Made by a program: the position numbers and the translations under genes. Shown here in pieces: positions 30,673 to 40,208 of a stretch of DNA of 44,083 bases (positions within the stretch are counted from its first letter, which is position 1; each line of letters begins with the position of its first letter). Source of the stretch: a virus; IMG/VR virus record IMGVR_UViG_3300047557_004020, positions 1 to 44,083 of that record; one strand, given 5' to 3'. Below the pieces are notes generated by a model. It did no database searches. It had not been told where the DNA came from and was given only the letters and a program-made list of their open reading frames with translations.

Positions 30673-31236
30673 ATGACCATCAAACATAAACATCATATTA
30701 TCCCCAGACATATGGGTGGGAGTGATAATAAAGAAAATCTAATAGAAGTTACAGTCGAGAAACACGCTATGTTTCATTATTGTAACTGGAAATTATGGGG
30801 AAAGGAAGAAGATAGAATTGCTTGGAAAACTTTAACTGGTCAAATGACTTTAAGTGAAGCAAAGTATGAAGCAATAAAACTTGGCGCTAGAAAAACTGGT
30901 CAAGTTATGAAAGATAAAATGAAGGACCAAGAAACAAAAGAAGAATGGTCTAATATGATAAAAGGATTTTGGGAGAGGGAAGAATATAGGAAAAAACAAA
31001 TACCCCGTCTGTTAGAACTACAAAAACATGCAAGTGTTTTAGGAAATAGTGGAGATGCTTTGAAAAGAAAAAAAGAAACTTATAAAAAAATAGGTCATCA
31101 ACAGGGAAATAATAATTCTCAATATGGTTCTATGTGGATTACTGATGGAACAAGAGAAGGAAATCGTAAAATAAACAAAAATGATCCTATTCCAGAGGGA
31201 TATGGAAAAGGTAGAGTTTGTAAGAATAAAAAATAA
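30673..31236 (+). CDS. free-standing HNH homing endonuclease
   Basis: 187 aa. The N-terminal KHKHHIIPRHMGGSDNKENLIEVTVEKHAMFH carries the HNH core (H-H, N, H spacing) preceded by the short basic start usual in phage enzymes. The middle is helical and lysine-rich. The C-terminal NSQYGSMWITDGTREGNRKINKNDPIPEGYGKGR is the conserved DNA-recognition tail of phage SegF/HNH-type homing enzymes. These cut cognate alleles and spread their own gene. Sited directly beside the tRNA cluster, a common insertion place; the tRNA duplication may relate to its activity (inference). Confidence 0.88.
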   Translation: MTIKHKHHIIPRHMGGSDNKENLIEVTVEKHAMFHYCNWKLWGKEEDRIAWKTLTGQMTLSEAKYEAIKLGARKTGQVMKDKMKDQETKEEWSNMIKGFWEREEYRKKQIPRLLELQKHASVLGNSGDALKRKKETYKKIGHQQGNNNSQYGSMWITDGTREGNRKINKNDPIPEGYGKGRVCKNKK

Positions 31237-31239
31237 ATA
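31232..31239 (+). promoter_or_regulatory. late promoter motif AATAAATA
   Basis: Overlaps the HNH stop codon and ends 21 bases before the ATG at 31261. Confidence 0.55.
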
Positions 31240-31260
31240 TAAGATATTGGAACAAACCCA

Positions 31261-31551
31261 ATGTCTTACAGAATATCTCAAAAATACTGCTGGTATGATA
31301 ATGGCAGTATGATTGTGAAGATGTACTTTATTAATGATGTACCTTTCACATTTGATGAACTTCCAGAAGGGCATTTAAGAGACTTTGATCTTTTAAGAGA
31401 AGCAGATAAAAACAGAACTTATGACCCAGAAGATTTGTTTTTATCCTCTTTTTATTTGATAGATGAGGAAGCACATCCATTACTTTTTGATATGGAATTA
31501 GAAAATCCAGAAGACCTTCCAAAAGATATTGAAGAAGATTTGACTTCATAA
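31261..31551 (+). CDS. hypothetical acidic protein (96 aa)
   Basis: Reads MSYRISQKYCWYDNGSMIVKMYFINDVPFTFDELPEGHLRDFDLL..., a beta-rich start followed by an acidic tail (ELENPEDLPKDIEEDLTS). I recognise no family. It has its own late-type motif upstream and another at its stop, and it sits just before the largest fibre gene, so expression late in infection is likely. A role in fibre assembly is possible but unsupported. Confidence 0.65.
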   Translation: MSYRISQKYCWYDNGSMIVKMYFINDVPFTFDELPEGHLRDFDLLREADKNRTYDPEDLFLSSFYLIDEEAHPLLFDMELENPEDLPKDIEEDLTS

Positions 31552-31554
31552 ATA
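31547..31554 (+). promoter_or_regulatory. late promoter motif CATAAATA
   Basis: Straddles the stop of the 96-aa gene and ends 30 bases before the ATG at 31585. Confidence 0.55.
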
Positions 31555-31584
31555 TATCATAATAAGGTCTAGAATCATAAGAAA

Positions 31585-34500
31585 ATGCCCCTGAACAAGC
31601 TGGATAATTTTATCAAGAATACTGAAGGTCGTATTTTATATGTAAATCCAAACGACCTTGATTCGACTGATAGTATAGAAAATCAAGGTAACTCTCTTAC
31701 TCGACCATTTAAAACAATTCAGAGAGCACTTTTAGAAGCAGCAAGATTTTCTTATATTGCAGGAAATAACAACGATTTAGTAGAAAAAACCACAATTCTA
31801 TTATTTCCTGGAGAACATCTTATTGATAACCGTCCAGGTTGGGCAATTTATAATAACAATGGTGCAAAAGCAGTTTCAAGATCTGGAGCAGAGTCTGTAG
31901 CATCATCCGTCTTTTCTCTTGGATTAGATTCTATTTTTGATCTAAATCAAGAGGATAATATACTTTATAAGTTTAATAGTTTTTATGGCGGTGTTGTAGT
32001 ACCAAGAGGTACTTCAATTGTTGGTCTTGATTTAAGAAAAACAAAAGTACGTGCAAAATATGTTCCAAACCCAACAGATTCTTCTGTACCAAAATCTTCA
32101 ATTTTTAAGATTACTGGTGCTTGTTATTTTTGGCAATTTTCTTTATTTGATGCAGATCCTAGTGGATTAGTTTATACAAATCCAGATAATTTTACTAGTA
32201 CCTATCAATCATCTCCAAATTTCTCACATCATAAATTAACTTGTTTTGAGTTTTGTGATGGCGTAAACAATATTGGATCATATGGTTTAACAGACCTTGA
32301 TATGTATTATAGCAAGGTCTCAAATGCTTATAATTCATTTAGAGCAATTGATGATAATGACAAATATCCAGAAAATCCTAATGGATTTGCTAAAAGAAAT
32401 CCAGAATGGGAAATTGTTGGTGCATTTGCAACAGATCCGATAGAAATTTCATCTATTTTTGCAGGGACAGGATCTGTAGCAACTTCTACTGTTACGGTAA
32501 TAACAAAAACACCACATGGATTAAATGCAGGAACTCCAATTAAAATTAAAGGAGTTACAGGATCTGGATTAACCTCACCATATAATGTTTCAACAACAGT
32601 ACAAAATATTTTAAATTCTACTTCATTCACTTATTTACTACCTGCAATTGAATCATATCCAACAATCAATCCAAGTCCAAGTGCAAGTTCATCAACAGTA
32701 ACGATTGAAACAGATACAGTATCTGGGGCATCTCCTTATATTTTCAACTGTTCTTTAAGATCAGTATGGGGCATGAATGGTCTTCATGCTGATGGTAGTA
32801 AAGCATCTGGATTTAGAAGTACTGTAGTAGCTCAATTTACCGCAGTATCTCTACAAAAAGATGATCGTGCTTTTGCAAAATATGATAAATCATCAAGAAC
32901 TTATCAATCTGTATCTCCAATAACAACAGTTTATGGTTCAAGTTTACCTGATGGTGCATCACAAACTGACTCAAATAAAGTTTATCATTTAGATCCTGAT
33001 GCAGTTTATAGACAAGGATGGGAATCTAGTCATATAAAAATTACAAATGATGCTTTCATACAGATTGTTTCTGTTTTTGCAATTGGATTTAATAAACATT
33101 TTGATGCCGAAACTGGTGGTGATGCATCAATTACAAACTCCAACTCCAACTTTGGACAAATCTCTTTAAATTCATCAGGATTTAAAAAGGAAGCATTTGA
33201 TAAAGATGATAAGGCTTTCATCACTTCAATTATTCCACCAAGAGCAATTGATGAAACGGAAGATGTCATTGAATGGTTATCAATTGATGTTGGTCTTACA
33301 ACAACATCCAGAGGATCTACTGGCATCTCAAGTCACCTATATCTTTACGGATTTACTTCTAAAGATGCTCCACCATCTACCTTAACGCAAGGATATCGAA
33401 TTGGTGCAAGATTAAACGATAAATTGTATGTAAATCTTGGTGGTTCAATTAAAGAAGCATCAATTTTCATGTGCAATAATCAAATTAGTTCAACTGGTTT
33501 GACAACAGCATTAGGTACAACAAGTTCTGTTAAATTATATGATGTAATTTCAGGTCCAACAGGAAATTCTTTTACAATTGGATCTAACAATTTACTAACA
33601 GGTGAAAAAGTTAAAATTATCAGTGATGATGGAGACCTTCCAGAAAATATTGAAGAACATGCAACTTATTATGTAATTAAAGATGGTAGCACTGCAATTA
33701 AGTTAGCTTCTTCATTTACGAATGCAACTCAATCTGAGGAAATTACTGTATATGGTGGATCAAATCTTCATATTTTAAGTCGTGTTTCAGACAAAGATTC
33801 TGGAGATCTTGGATCACCCATTCAATTTGATGCACAAAATAATAATTGGTTTATTCATGTAAATGCAAATAATGAAATTTATAACACTTTATCAATAGGT
33901 GGAACATCTCTTTATGGAGAAACGACTGATTTAAGTTATGTAAATAGAATTTCTGATGAAAGAAGTTTAGATGAAAAAATTTATAAAGTTAGAGTAGTAA
34001 TTCCAAAAGAATTGCCAAATGCAAAAGACCCCGAATCAGGATTTATCATTCAAGAATCAAGTACTACAGGTGCAAGAGATAGTTTTGATTTTACAAGATC
34101 AAGTATTGGAAGTACTGATTATGGTTATAATAGAAATCCAAGATTTATTTCAACTTGTACAGTAAGTTCTGGAACAGTTACTGTATTTACAGATTTACCA
34201 CACAATCTTCAAGTTGGCGAACTAGTAAATATCAGAAATGTATCTTGTACAAATAATCTAAATGGTGTTTATAATATTGGATATAATGGAAGATTTGCTG
34301 TAAGAAATATTACTGATGCAAATACATTTACATATTCAACCACAGATACTGAAGGAAATCTTCATAATCCTGGAATATTTGCCAATGATGTATCGATAAG
34401 AAATGAAAATCTACCAAGATTTGAGAGAAATGATTGGAGAGGAAATCTTTTTGTATACAGAAATGAAGTTATTTCTCCATATATTTTTAATCAACAAGAT

Positions 34501-37110
34501 GGAATTTATCACTTATACGTTTTAAATTCAAATAATAAAATTGCACAGGAATTTACAAATCTCGAATTTGGACAACTGCCATCAGATCTTTATCCACAAT
34601 TAGATCGTGACAATATCGATCCAAATCCAAATTCTGCTAAAACATTTGCAAAAAGATCTCCGATTGGTGCAATTGTTACTAATGACCTTAAAAAAAGTAT
34701 TACTAGAGAATCTGCAGATCTTCTTCTGAAGGAAGTTGGACTTGGAATTACACTTTCTTCTGTGTCTTCAAGTTCCATAAGTGCAACTTTAACTTTCCCA
34801 AGATTCCATGGTTTTTCTGGTATTGTAACTGGTTCAATTACTTCTGGGGCAAATTATATTCCATTATCAGGGATTGCAACATACCATAATGTTAAACTTT
34901 TGAATGGATCGCAAACTGGATCTTGGAATGGAGCAACTGCAAGAGTTGTTGTTTCTGGAGGAGCAGTTGTATCTGTAAATATTATTTCACCAGGATCTGG
35001 ATATAGTGCTGGGGCATTATATTTTGATCAATCAAGAATTGGAACAGGAAATGGAAATGCCAGATATACAATCACTTCATCTACAATCTCATCAAATGTT
35101 GATGATGTAATTCAAGTTACTGGATATGGAACTACTGCAGATCAATATTATAGGATTACTTCTGTTCCATCCTCAACTACAATTTCCATTGCAAAAACTT
35201 CTGGAGATCCTGTAATTCTTTCAAGTCAATATGTATTTTTAGTCGGACCTTCTGTAAGAATTAGTGCATCAACTCCATCTTACAATTCTACAACAAAAAT
35301 TTCAACATTTACAACAACTTCCGCACATGGACTTCTTGTAGGAAATAGATTCCAAGTAAATGATTCAAGTAATAATAACTTAGGAAACTATATTGTTGAA
35401 AGAAGAATTAGTCCAACACAATTTACTGCGATTACCAATTCACAATTATCAGCAGCAAATGGTTACATACTAAAACATGCCCTCTCATCAAATGAAGCAT
35501 CCTCTGATGAAAGAGGAGAAAACTTTGGAGTTCGTCATATAACATTTTATGATTCTGAAAGATTTACTCTCACATCTGCTTTAACAACAGGAACGACAAT
35601 TAATTTTAGTAGTTCTGGAAGTGGAACTGCGCGAAGATTGCCACTTGGATCATATATCCAAATTGATAGTGAAATCATGAGAGTCGTAAGTAGCAATAAC
35701 TCTACTTCAGCAACTGTGATTCGTGGTGCTCTTGGAACAAATCAAGAGTCTCATGATGCAAATTCTTTAATTCGTAAAATTAATCCTATAGCAATTGAAT
35801 TCCGCAGACCATCTATTCTTCGTGCCTCTGGACATACTTTTGAATATCTTGGTTATGGTCCTGGTAATTATTCAACAGGTCTACCACAAGTTCAAGTTAA
35901 AACTTTAAATGATCAAGAGAATTTCTTAGCAAATTCACAAGAAAGGTCTTGTGGTGTTGTTGTTTACACTGGAATGAACAATAATGGTGATTTTTATAGT
36001 GGAAATACCAAAACTTCATCAACAAGTGGTGAAGTTGTTTCATATGATATTCCAAAACCAACTGTAACTGGAGAAGATCCAAATAGATTAAGTGTTGTAT
36101 TTGATGAAGTTACAGTAAAAGAAAGACTTCTTGTTGAAGGTGGTGTTTCTGGTCAAGTTCTTTCTCAGTTTGATGGTCCAGTCACATTTAACAAAGAAAT
36201 TAGGGTAAAAGCACAAAGTAGATTTAACAGTACAGTAAGATTAACTCAAGGAAATCAATCAACTTCAACTACCACAGGAAATCTTATTGTTGCTGGTGGA
36301 GTTGGAATTGGTGGTAATTTAAATGTTGGTGGAAATGCTAATTTTACAGGAGATTCAGTTTTTGATGGAAACCAAACTGTAGATGGAAACTTAACAGTTA
36401 GAGGAAATACATCTTTAGGTAATGAAAGCACTGATACAACTATAATTCGCGGATCTTTAACAGCAAATAATAATTTAACTGTTAATGGTAATACAACTCT
36501 TGGTGATGGATTATCTGACACAACTAACATTACTGGATCTTTAAATGCCAATTCTAATGTTTATGTTGCTGGAATCACAACTCTAGGTGATTCATCATCT
36601 GACACAACTAACATTACTGGATCTTTGATTGTCACTAATAACCTTAATGTTTCTGGAGTCACAACCTTAGGTAATGCATTAACTGACTCAACTATTATTA
36701 ATGGTACTTTATCTGTTACAAGTAATTTAAGTGTCAATGGTAATACAACACTAGGTAATGCGTCAACTGATACTACTACTGTTAATGGTAATTTATATGT
36801 AACTCAAGACATTTATGCATTCTATACAGCATCAGATAAAAATTGGAAAGATAATGTCGTCCCAATTCAAAATGCTTTGGATAAAGTAATTTCTATTAGT
36901 GGAAATACTTTTGATTGGAATGAAAAAGCACCACAATCAGGAAAAGATGTTGGTGTAATAGCACAGGAAATTCAAAAAATTCTTCCTGAAGCAGTGTCAG
37001 AACGAGAAGATGGACACCTTTCAGTTTCTTACCAAAAACTTGTTCCTCTTCTAGTTGAAGCAATTAAAGAATTAAAACAAGAAATTGATGATCTAAAAAA
37101 ATCCAAATAA
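31585..37110 (+). CDS. giant fibre/spike protein with S74 intramolecular chaperone (1841 aa)
   Basis: Opens LYVNPNDLDSTDSIENQGNSLTRPFKTIQRALLEAARF, a pectin-lyase-type beta-helix start. Two PHGL/PHNL 'G....I..V' domains (about 310 and 870), a GSGYSAG...GTGNGNARY module (about 1130) and HTFEYLGYGPGNYSTGLPQ (about 1420, shared with the 850-aa fibre) follow. Then come five 26-residue LTVNGNTTLG...SDTTxIxGSL repeats. The end is a Peptidase_S74 endosialidase chaperone: S1750 and K1755 (SDKNWK) form the Ser-Lys dyad with the usual +5 spacing, then FDWNEKAPQSGKDVGVIAQEIQKILPEAV and a coiled coil. Cleavage before S1750 would release a 92-residue chaperone after trimer folding. Confidence 0.88.
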   Translation: MPLNKLDNFIKNTEGRILYVNPNDLDSTDSIENQGNSLTRPFKTIQRALLEAARFSYIAGNNNDLVEKTTILLFPGEHLIDNRPGWAIYNNNGAKAVSRSGAESVASSVFSLGLDSIFDLNQEDNILYKFNSFYGGVVVPRGTSIVGLDLRKTKVRAKYVPNPTDSSVPKSSIFKITGACYFWQFSLFDADPSGLVYTNPDNFTSTYQSSPNFSHHKLTCFEFCDGVNNIGSYGLTDLDMYYSKVSNAYNSFRAIDDNDKYPENPNGFAKRNPEWEIVGAFATDPIEISSIFAGTGSVATSTVTVITKTPHGLNAGTPIKIKGVTGSGLTSPYNVSTTVQNILNSTSFTYLLPAIESYPTINPSPSASSSTVTIETDTVSGASPYIFNCSLRSVWGMNGLHADGSKASGFRSTVVAQFTAVSLQKDDRAFAKYDKSSRTYQSVSPITTVYGSSLPDGASQTDSNKVYHLDPDAVYRQGWESSHIKITNDAFIQIVSVFAIGFNKHFDAETGGDASITNSNSNFGQISLNSSGFKKEAFDKDDKAFITSIIPPRAIDETEDVIEWLSIDVGLTTTSRGSTGISSHLYLYGFTSKDAPPSTLTQGYRIGARLNDKLYVNLGGSIKEASIFMCNNQISSTGLTTALGTTSSVKLYDVISGPTGNSFTIGSNNLLTGEKVKIISDDGDLPENIEEHATYYVIKDGSTAIKLASSFTNATQSEEITVYGGSNLHILSRVSDKDSGDLGSPIQFDAQNNNWFIHVNANNEIYNTLSIGGTSLYGETTDLSYVNRISDERSLDEKIYKVRVVIPKELPNAKDPESGFIIQESSTTGARDSFDFTRSSIGSTDYGYNRNPRFISTCTVSSGTVTVFTDLPHNLQVGELVNIRNVSCTNNLNGVYNIGYNGRFAVRNITDANTFTYSTTDTEGNLHNPGIFANDVSIRNENLPRFERNDWRGNLFVYRNEVISPYIFNQQDGIYHLYVLNSNNKIAQEFTNLEFGQLPSDLYPQLDRDNIDPNPNSAKTFAKRSPIGAIVTNDLKKSITRESADLLLKEVGLGITLSSVSSSSISATLTFPRFHGFSGIVTGSITSGANYIPLSGIATYHNVKLLNGSQTGSWNGATARVVVSGGAVVSVNIISPGSGYSAGALYFDQSRIGTGNGNARYTITSSTISSNVDDVIQVTGYGTTADQYYRITSVPSSTTISIAKTSGDPVILSSQYVFLVGPSVRISASTPSYNSTTKISTFTTTSAHGLLVGNRFQVNDSSNNNLGNYIVERRISPTQFTAITNSQLSAANGYILKHALSSNEASSDERGENFGVRHITFYDSERFTLTSALTTGTTINFSSSGSGTARRLPLGSYIQIDSEIMRVVSSNNSTSATVIRGALGTNQESHDANSLIRKINPIAIEFRRPSILRASGHTFEYLGYGPGNYSTGLPQVQVKTLNDQENFLANSQERSCGVVVYTGMNNNGDFYSGNTKTSSTSGEVVSYDIPKPTVTGEDPNRLSVVFDEVTVKERLLVEGGVSGQVLSQFDGPVTFNKEIRVKAQSRFNSTVRLTQGNQSTSTTTGNLIVAGGVGIGGNLNVGGNANFTGDSVFDGNQTVDGNLTVRGNTSLGNESTDTTIIRGSLTANNNLTVNGNTTLGDGLSDTTNITGSLNANSNVYVAGITTLGDSSSDTTNITGSLIVTNNLNVSGVTTLGNALTDSTIINGTLSVTSNLSVNGNTTLGNASTDTTTVNGNLYVTQDIYAFYTASDKNWKDNVVPIQNALDKVISISGNTFDWNEKAPQSGKDVGVIAQEIQKILPEAVSEREDGHLSVSYQKLVPLLVEAIKELKQEIDDLKKSK

Positions 37111-37120
37111 GGGGGAATAA

Positions 37121-38131
37121 ATGACTACTCCAACTGGGCAAATTAGTTTTTTAGAAATTACTCAGGAATTTGGAACTCCACCAAATAAAAATATTGGTGC
37201 TTTTAGAGTAAATCAAACTATTGGAGATAGAACATGGCCTTTAGATACTGGTGTTCCATCATCAGGAACAATTAGATTTTCACAGTTAAGAGGAAAAACT
37301 CTTAATGTTGTTGTGGATTATCCTCCAGCCACTGGAGGAACTTTCGAAAGTAATGTGACTGCTACAACAAAATATATTAATGGAACTGTAGTTGGTAATT
37401 TTAAATCTTTACCAATCTTAACAGATACTTCCCAAACAAAAAAAGTTTATCATTTAATTCGCAAAAATATTGGCGCATCTGGATCAAATTCCACAGCATT
37501 TGTAAGCGGAAACTGGAATAATTCTAATACACTTCTATTAAGTTTTATAGTTACTGGAAGTGGTGCTATTTATGGAAGAGGTGGAAATGGTGGAAGGGGA
37601 GCAGATCTTGATGATAGTGGAGATGCTGGACAACCTGGAGGTCATGCTTTATCGGTAAGTTATAATTCAACGATTGTAGTTGAATCTGGTGGCATTCTCG
37701 CTGGCGGCGGCGGTGGTGGTGGAGGAGGTGGATATCAATATAATGGTGGACCAGATGCTAGAGGTGCTGGGTATGGTGGTGGAGGAGGAGCAGGATATCC
37801 TGCAGGGTCTGGAGGACCTGGAGGATTTATAAGTAATGGAGGAAGAAATGGTAATGTTTGTCAAGGTGGACCTGGTGCTGATGGAAATCTAACAACTGGT
37901 GGAATTGGTGGACCTCAAAGTGGTGGAAATAGAACTAATCCTTGCGGATTAACTGGAGGAGGTAATGGTGGATATGGTGGTACTGGAGGAAACTTAGGTG
38001 CAACAGGAAGTAATGGGGAAAATAAAAGTAACGGTACTGGTGGTCAAGGTGGTTCTCCAGGAGATGCAGTTTATCATCCAGGAGTAACTATTGCTTTAAC
38101 TAATTCTGGAACAGTTTTAGGATCATATTGA
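37121..38131 (+). CDS. glycine-rich adhesin-type tip protein (336 aa)
   Basis: Strong ribosome site GGGGG at 37111-37115. N-terminus ISFLEITQEFGTPPNKNIGAFRVNQTIG...LDTGVPSSGTIRFSQLRGKT is a known opening of phage receptor-binding/tail proteins. Residues 150-330 are glycine loops (GRGGNGGRGAD, GGGGGGGGGGYQYNGG, GGNGGYGGTGGNLGATGSNG) typical of polyglycine-II packing, ending in beta-rich GVTIALTNSGTVLGSY. It resembles the 512-aa tip gene but lacks its Cys-rich insert. Lies 10 bases after the S74 fibre, so it is the probable distal tip of that fibre. Confidence 0.78.
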   Translation: MTTPTGQISFLEITQEFGTPPNKNIGAFRVNQTIGDRTWPLDTGVPSSGTIRFSQLRGKTLNVVVDYPPATGGTFESNVTATTKYINGTVVGNFKSLPILTDTSQTKKVYHLIRKNIGASGSNSTAFVSGNWNNSNTLLLSFIVTGSGAIYGRGGNGGRGADLDDSGDAGQPGGHALSVSYNSTIVVESGGILAGGGGGGGGGGYQYNGGPDARGAGYGGGGGAGYPAGSGGPGGFISNGGRNGNVCQGGPGADGNLTTGGIGGPQSGGNRTNPCGLTGGGNGGYGGTGGNLGATGSNGENKSNGTGGQGGSPGDAVYHPGVTIALTNSGTVLGSY

Positions 38132-38298
38132 TAGTTATAGATAATTGAGATTTATAATATTTTTTACATCATCTATATTATACTATATGATTCCAAATAA
38201 ATCATTTAAAGAACGATTGGTAATGTCTTTTAATTTGGAAGTTTTTTAATTAATTTTTTTTTTCATGAAATAAATATTCAATAAAGTAACCATATAAG
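38132..38298 (+). promoter_or_regulatory. AT-rich intergenic region with late promoter AATAAATA at 38269-38276
   Basis: A 167-base gap with no ORF. The only clear signal is AATAAATA at 38269-38276, 22 bases before the ATG at 38299, preceded by a run of ten or more T. No stable hairpin is evident by eye. Confidence 0.6.
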
Positions 38299-40053
38299 AT
38301 GGCAAATTATAGGAAGTCATTTAATCTTAGAAATGGTGTTCAGATTGATGACGATAATTTTATTGTAAATGCTAATGGTCTGGTTGGAATTGGTACGTCA
38401 ATTCCTACTGAATTTTTAGATGTTCGTGGAAATGTAAAAGTAAGTGGATTAACAACAACAAATTCATTATATGCTGGAATTGCCACATTTAATTCCTTAA
38501 GAGTAAGTTCAGATGCTTCAATATCTGGTGTTGTTACTGCAACATCATTTTCAGGTAGTGCTTCTGGATTAACTGGAGTATATGCAATTGCTGTAGATGG
38601 TTGGCATATAAATTCAGGAACTATTTCAACAACATCAAGTGTTGGAATAGGAACAACAATTCCATCAGGTCTTTTACAGATTGGTAATAATATTGTATTT
38701 GATTTAAATGGAGGGGCATCATATTCTGGAATAATAACTGCTTCATCATTTAATGGATCATTTAATGGGCCACTTAATGGATCATTAAATGCTTCCAATT
38801 TAACTGGTATCGCTAGTAACTCAATATTACCTTCAAATATTAACGTCTCCGGAATTGTAACAGCATCTTTATTCAATGGTAATTTAGTTGGAATTGCAAG
38901 CACTGCAAGATTTTTGATAGGTACTCCTGATATCACAGTTGGATTTGTAACTGCAACTAGAATTCAAGGAGATTCTTTAAGTGTTGGGATATTAACTGCA
39001 ACTAATGGATTGAATGTAGGGACATCAGGATCTATATTTACAATTTCTTCCGGAAATATTGGAATTGGATCGGCAATACCAAATGAAAAATTGACGTTAC
39101 TTGGTGGAAATATTGGAATTAGATCGACAACAAATGCACCTTATACAATTTTGGGTGAAAGAATTGGAGTTGGAACTTTTATACCTTCATCTGATATCCA
39201 AATCCGAAGATCCTCCAATGCATCATTATTAGTTACTAGTGATAATTCACAATCTATTATTGCTTTAGGTAGAAGCACAACTACATCAAGTAATGTTGGT
39301 GCATTAAGATACGGAAATTCTTCTCCTCTTTTTCCATATAGTACTCAAAACTCTCTTGATATTATAAACTATGGTTCTGGAAATGTCAACTTTTACATAG
39401 AAGGTGGGGATGTAGGAGTAGGTACAGGATCTTTTTATTGGTTAAGGCGTGGAAATTTCACCCAGTTAATGACATTAACTTATGATGGAAATCTTGGAAT
39501 TGGAATAACGATTCCAAGAAATAAATTACACGTTGTAGGAACTTCAACTGTAACTAATGATGCTTATTTTGGAAATAATGTTGAAATTAATAATGATTTA
39601 ACTGTTTACAATAATTGCAGTATTCAAGGAACATTAACTCTTACAAACTCTTTAATATCAGATTTAACAGGAAACGTTATTGGAAACATTCAAGGAGATG
39701 TTTATTCTGTTGGCATATCAACATTTAATACCATTTCTGTAACAACTTCAGCTTTAGTTGGAAGTGTTGGAATTTCCACAGACAATAATGAAAATTATCC
39801 TTTAAATATCAATAAATCTTTTATTGTAGATAATACTGGAAATCTTGGAGTTGGAACAGACACTGTAAGATCTTCAGTTGATTTTGGAGATGCTGGAAAA
39901 GTAGATAGTCCAACCAAAGCATTTATGATTGCACCAAGACTTACAACTACACAAAGAGCAGGATTATCTACTGAACCTGGAGCAATCATTTACAATGTAA
40001 CAACAAATAAACATCAAGGATTCAATGGAACTAGTTGGTTTGACCTTTATTAA
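38299..40053 (+). CDS. tail fibre-like protein with VGIG/LDV modules (584 aa)
   Basis: Starts MANYRKSFNLRNGVQIDDDNFIVNANGLVGIGTSIPTEFLDVRGNVKVSG, a recurring cyanophage fibre head. The body is many short TATSFSGSASGLTG / FNGSFNGPLNGSL / VGIGTTIPSGLLQIG beta-turn units, and the end (FMIAPRLTTTQRAGLSTEPGAIIYNVTTNKHQGFNGTSWFDLY) is a known knob-like C-terminus of fibre proteins. No enzymatic motif. Own late promoter. Last gene of the fibre region, followed by the promoter for the putative small RNA. Confidence 0.78.
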   Translation: MANYRKSFNLRNGVQIDDDNFIVNANGLVGIGTSIPTEFLDVRGNVKVSGLTTTNSLYAGIATFNSLRVSSDASISGVVTATSFSGSASGLTGVYAIAVDGWHINSGTISTTSSVGIGTTIPSGLLQIGNNIVFDLNGGASYSGIITASSFNGSFNGPLNGSLNASNLTGIASNSILPSNINVSGIVTASLFNGNLVGIASTARFLIGTPDITVGFVTATRIQGDSLSVGILTATNGLNVGTSGSIFTISSGNIGIGSAIPNEKLTLLGGNIGIRSTTNAPYTILGERIGVGTFIPSSDIQIRRSSNASLLVTSDNSQSIIALGRSTTTSSNVGALRYGNSSPLFPYSTQNSLDIINYGSGNVNFYIEGGDVGVGTGSFYWLRRGNFTQLMTLTYDGNLGIGITIPRNKLHVVGTSTVTNDAYFGNNVEINNDLTVYNNCSIQGTLTLTNSLISDLTGNVIGNIQGDVYSVGISTFNTISVTTSALVGSVGISTDNNENYPLNINKSFIVDNTGNLGVGTDTVRSSVDFGDAGKVDSPTKAFMIAPRLTTTQRAGLSTEPGAIIYNVTTNKHQGFNGTSWFDLY

Positions 40054-40056
40054 AAC

Positions 40057-40086
40057 TTGACATAATACCCTAATTATTGCTAGACT
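40057..40086 (+). promoter_or_regulatory. promoter TTGACA-18-TAGACT (extended -10)
   Basis: TTGACA (40057-40062), then 18 bp, TAGACT (40081-40086) preceded by TGC. Begins right after the fibre stop. No ORF follows before the terminator at 40150-40174. Confidence 0.65.
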
Positions 40087-40092
40087 ACCTTT

Positions 40093-40174
40093 GTCTGGTT
40101 TGGAGATGAGTCTGTAAGACTACTATAAAGACAGTTTAATAACTGTCACAAGACCCCATCAAGGGGTCTTTTTT
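40093..40174 (+). ncRNA. putative free-standing small RNA (about 80 nt)
   Basis: Between a promoter and a rho-independent terminator, with no start codon leading to a useful ORF. It folds as serial hairpins: AGTCT-GTA-AGACT (40109-40121), GACAGTT-TAAT-AACTGTC (40130-40147), and the terminator stem. Layout is that of a bacterial sRNA. Target and function unknown; start coordinate is predicted. Confidence 0.6.
40150..40174 (+). terminator. rho-independent terminator
   Basis: AAGACCCC (40150-40157), loop ATCAA, GGGGTCTT (40163-40170), T-run to 40174. An 8-bp perfect stem. Confidence 0.93.
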
Positions 40175-40176
40175 AT

Positions 40177-40185
40177 TGCTATAAT
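40177..40185 (+). promoter_or_regulatory. extended -10 promoter TGCTATAAT
   Basis: TGC plus TATAAT (40180-40185) directly after the terminator. No good -35 at 17 bp, so an extended -10 promoter. Predicted start near 40192, about 17 bases before the helicase ATG at 40209. Confidence 0.55.
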
Positions 40186-40208
40186 AACTTCATAATCAAT
40201 TGACAGTC

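Noticed and set aside
30462-30683. 73-codon minus-strand frame across the tRNA region
   Set aside because: Overlaps the tRNA-Met, a promoter and tRNA-Leu; composition explained by those RNAs.
30187-31236. Prophage attachment site at the tRNAs
   Set aside because: No integrase, no repeated tRNA end, and the gene content is that of a strictly lytic T4-like phage.
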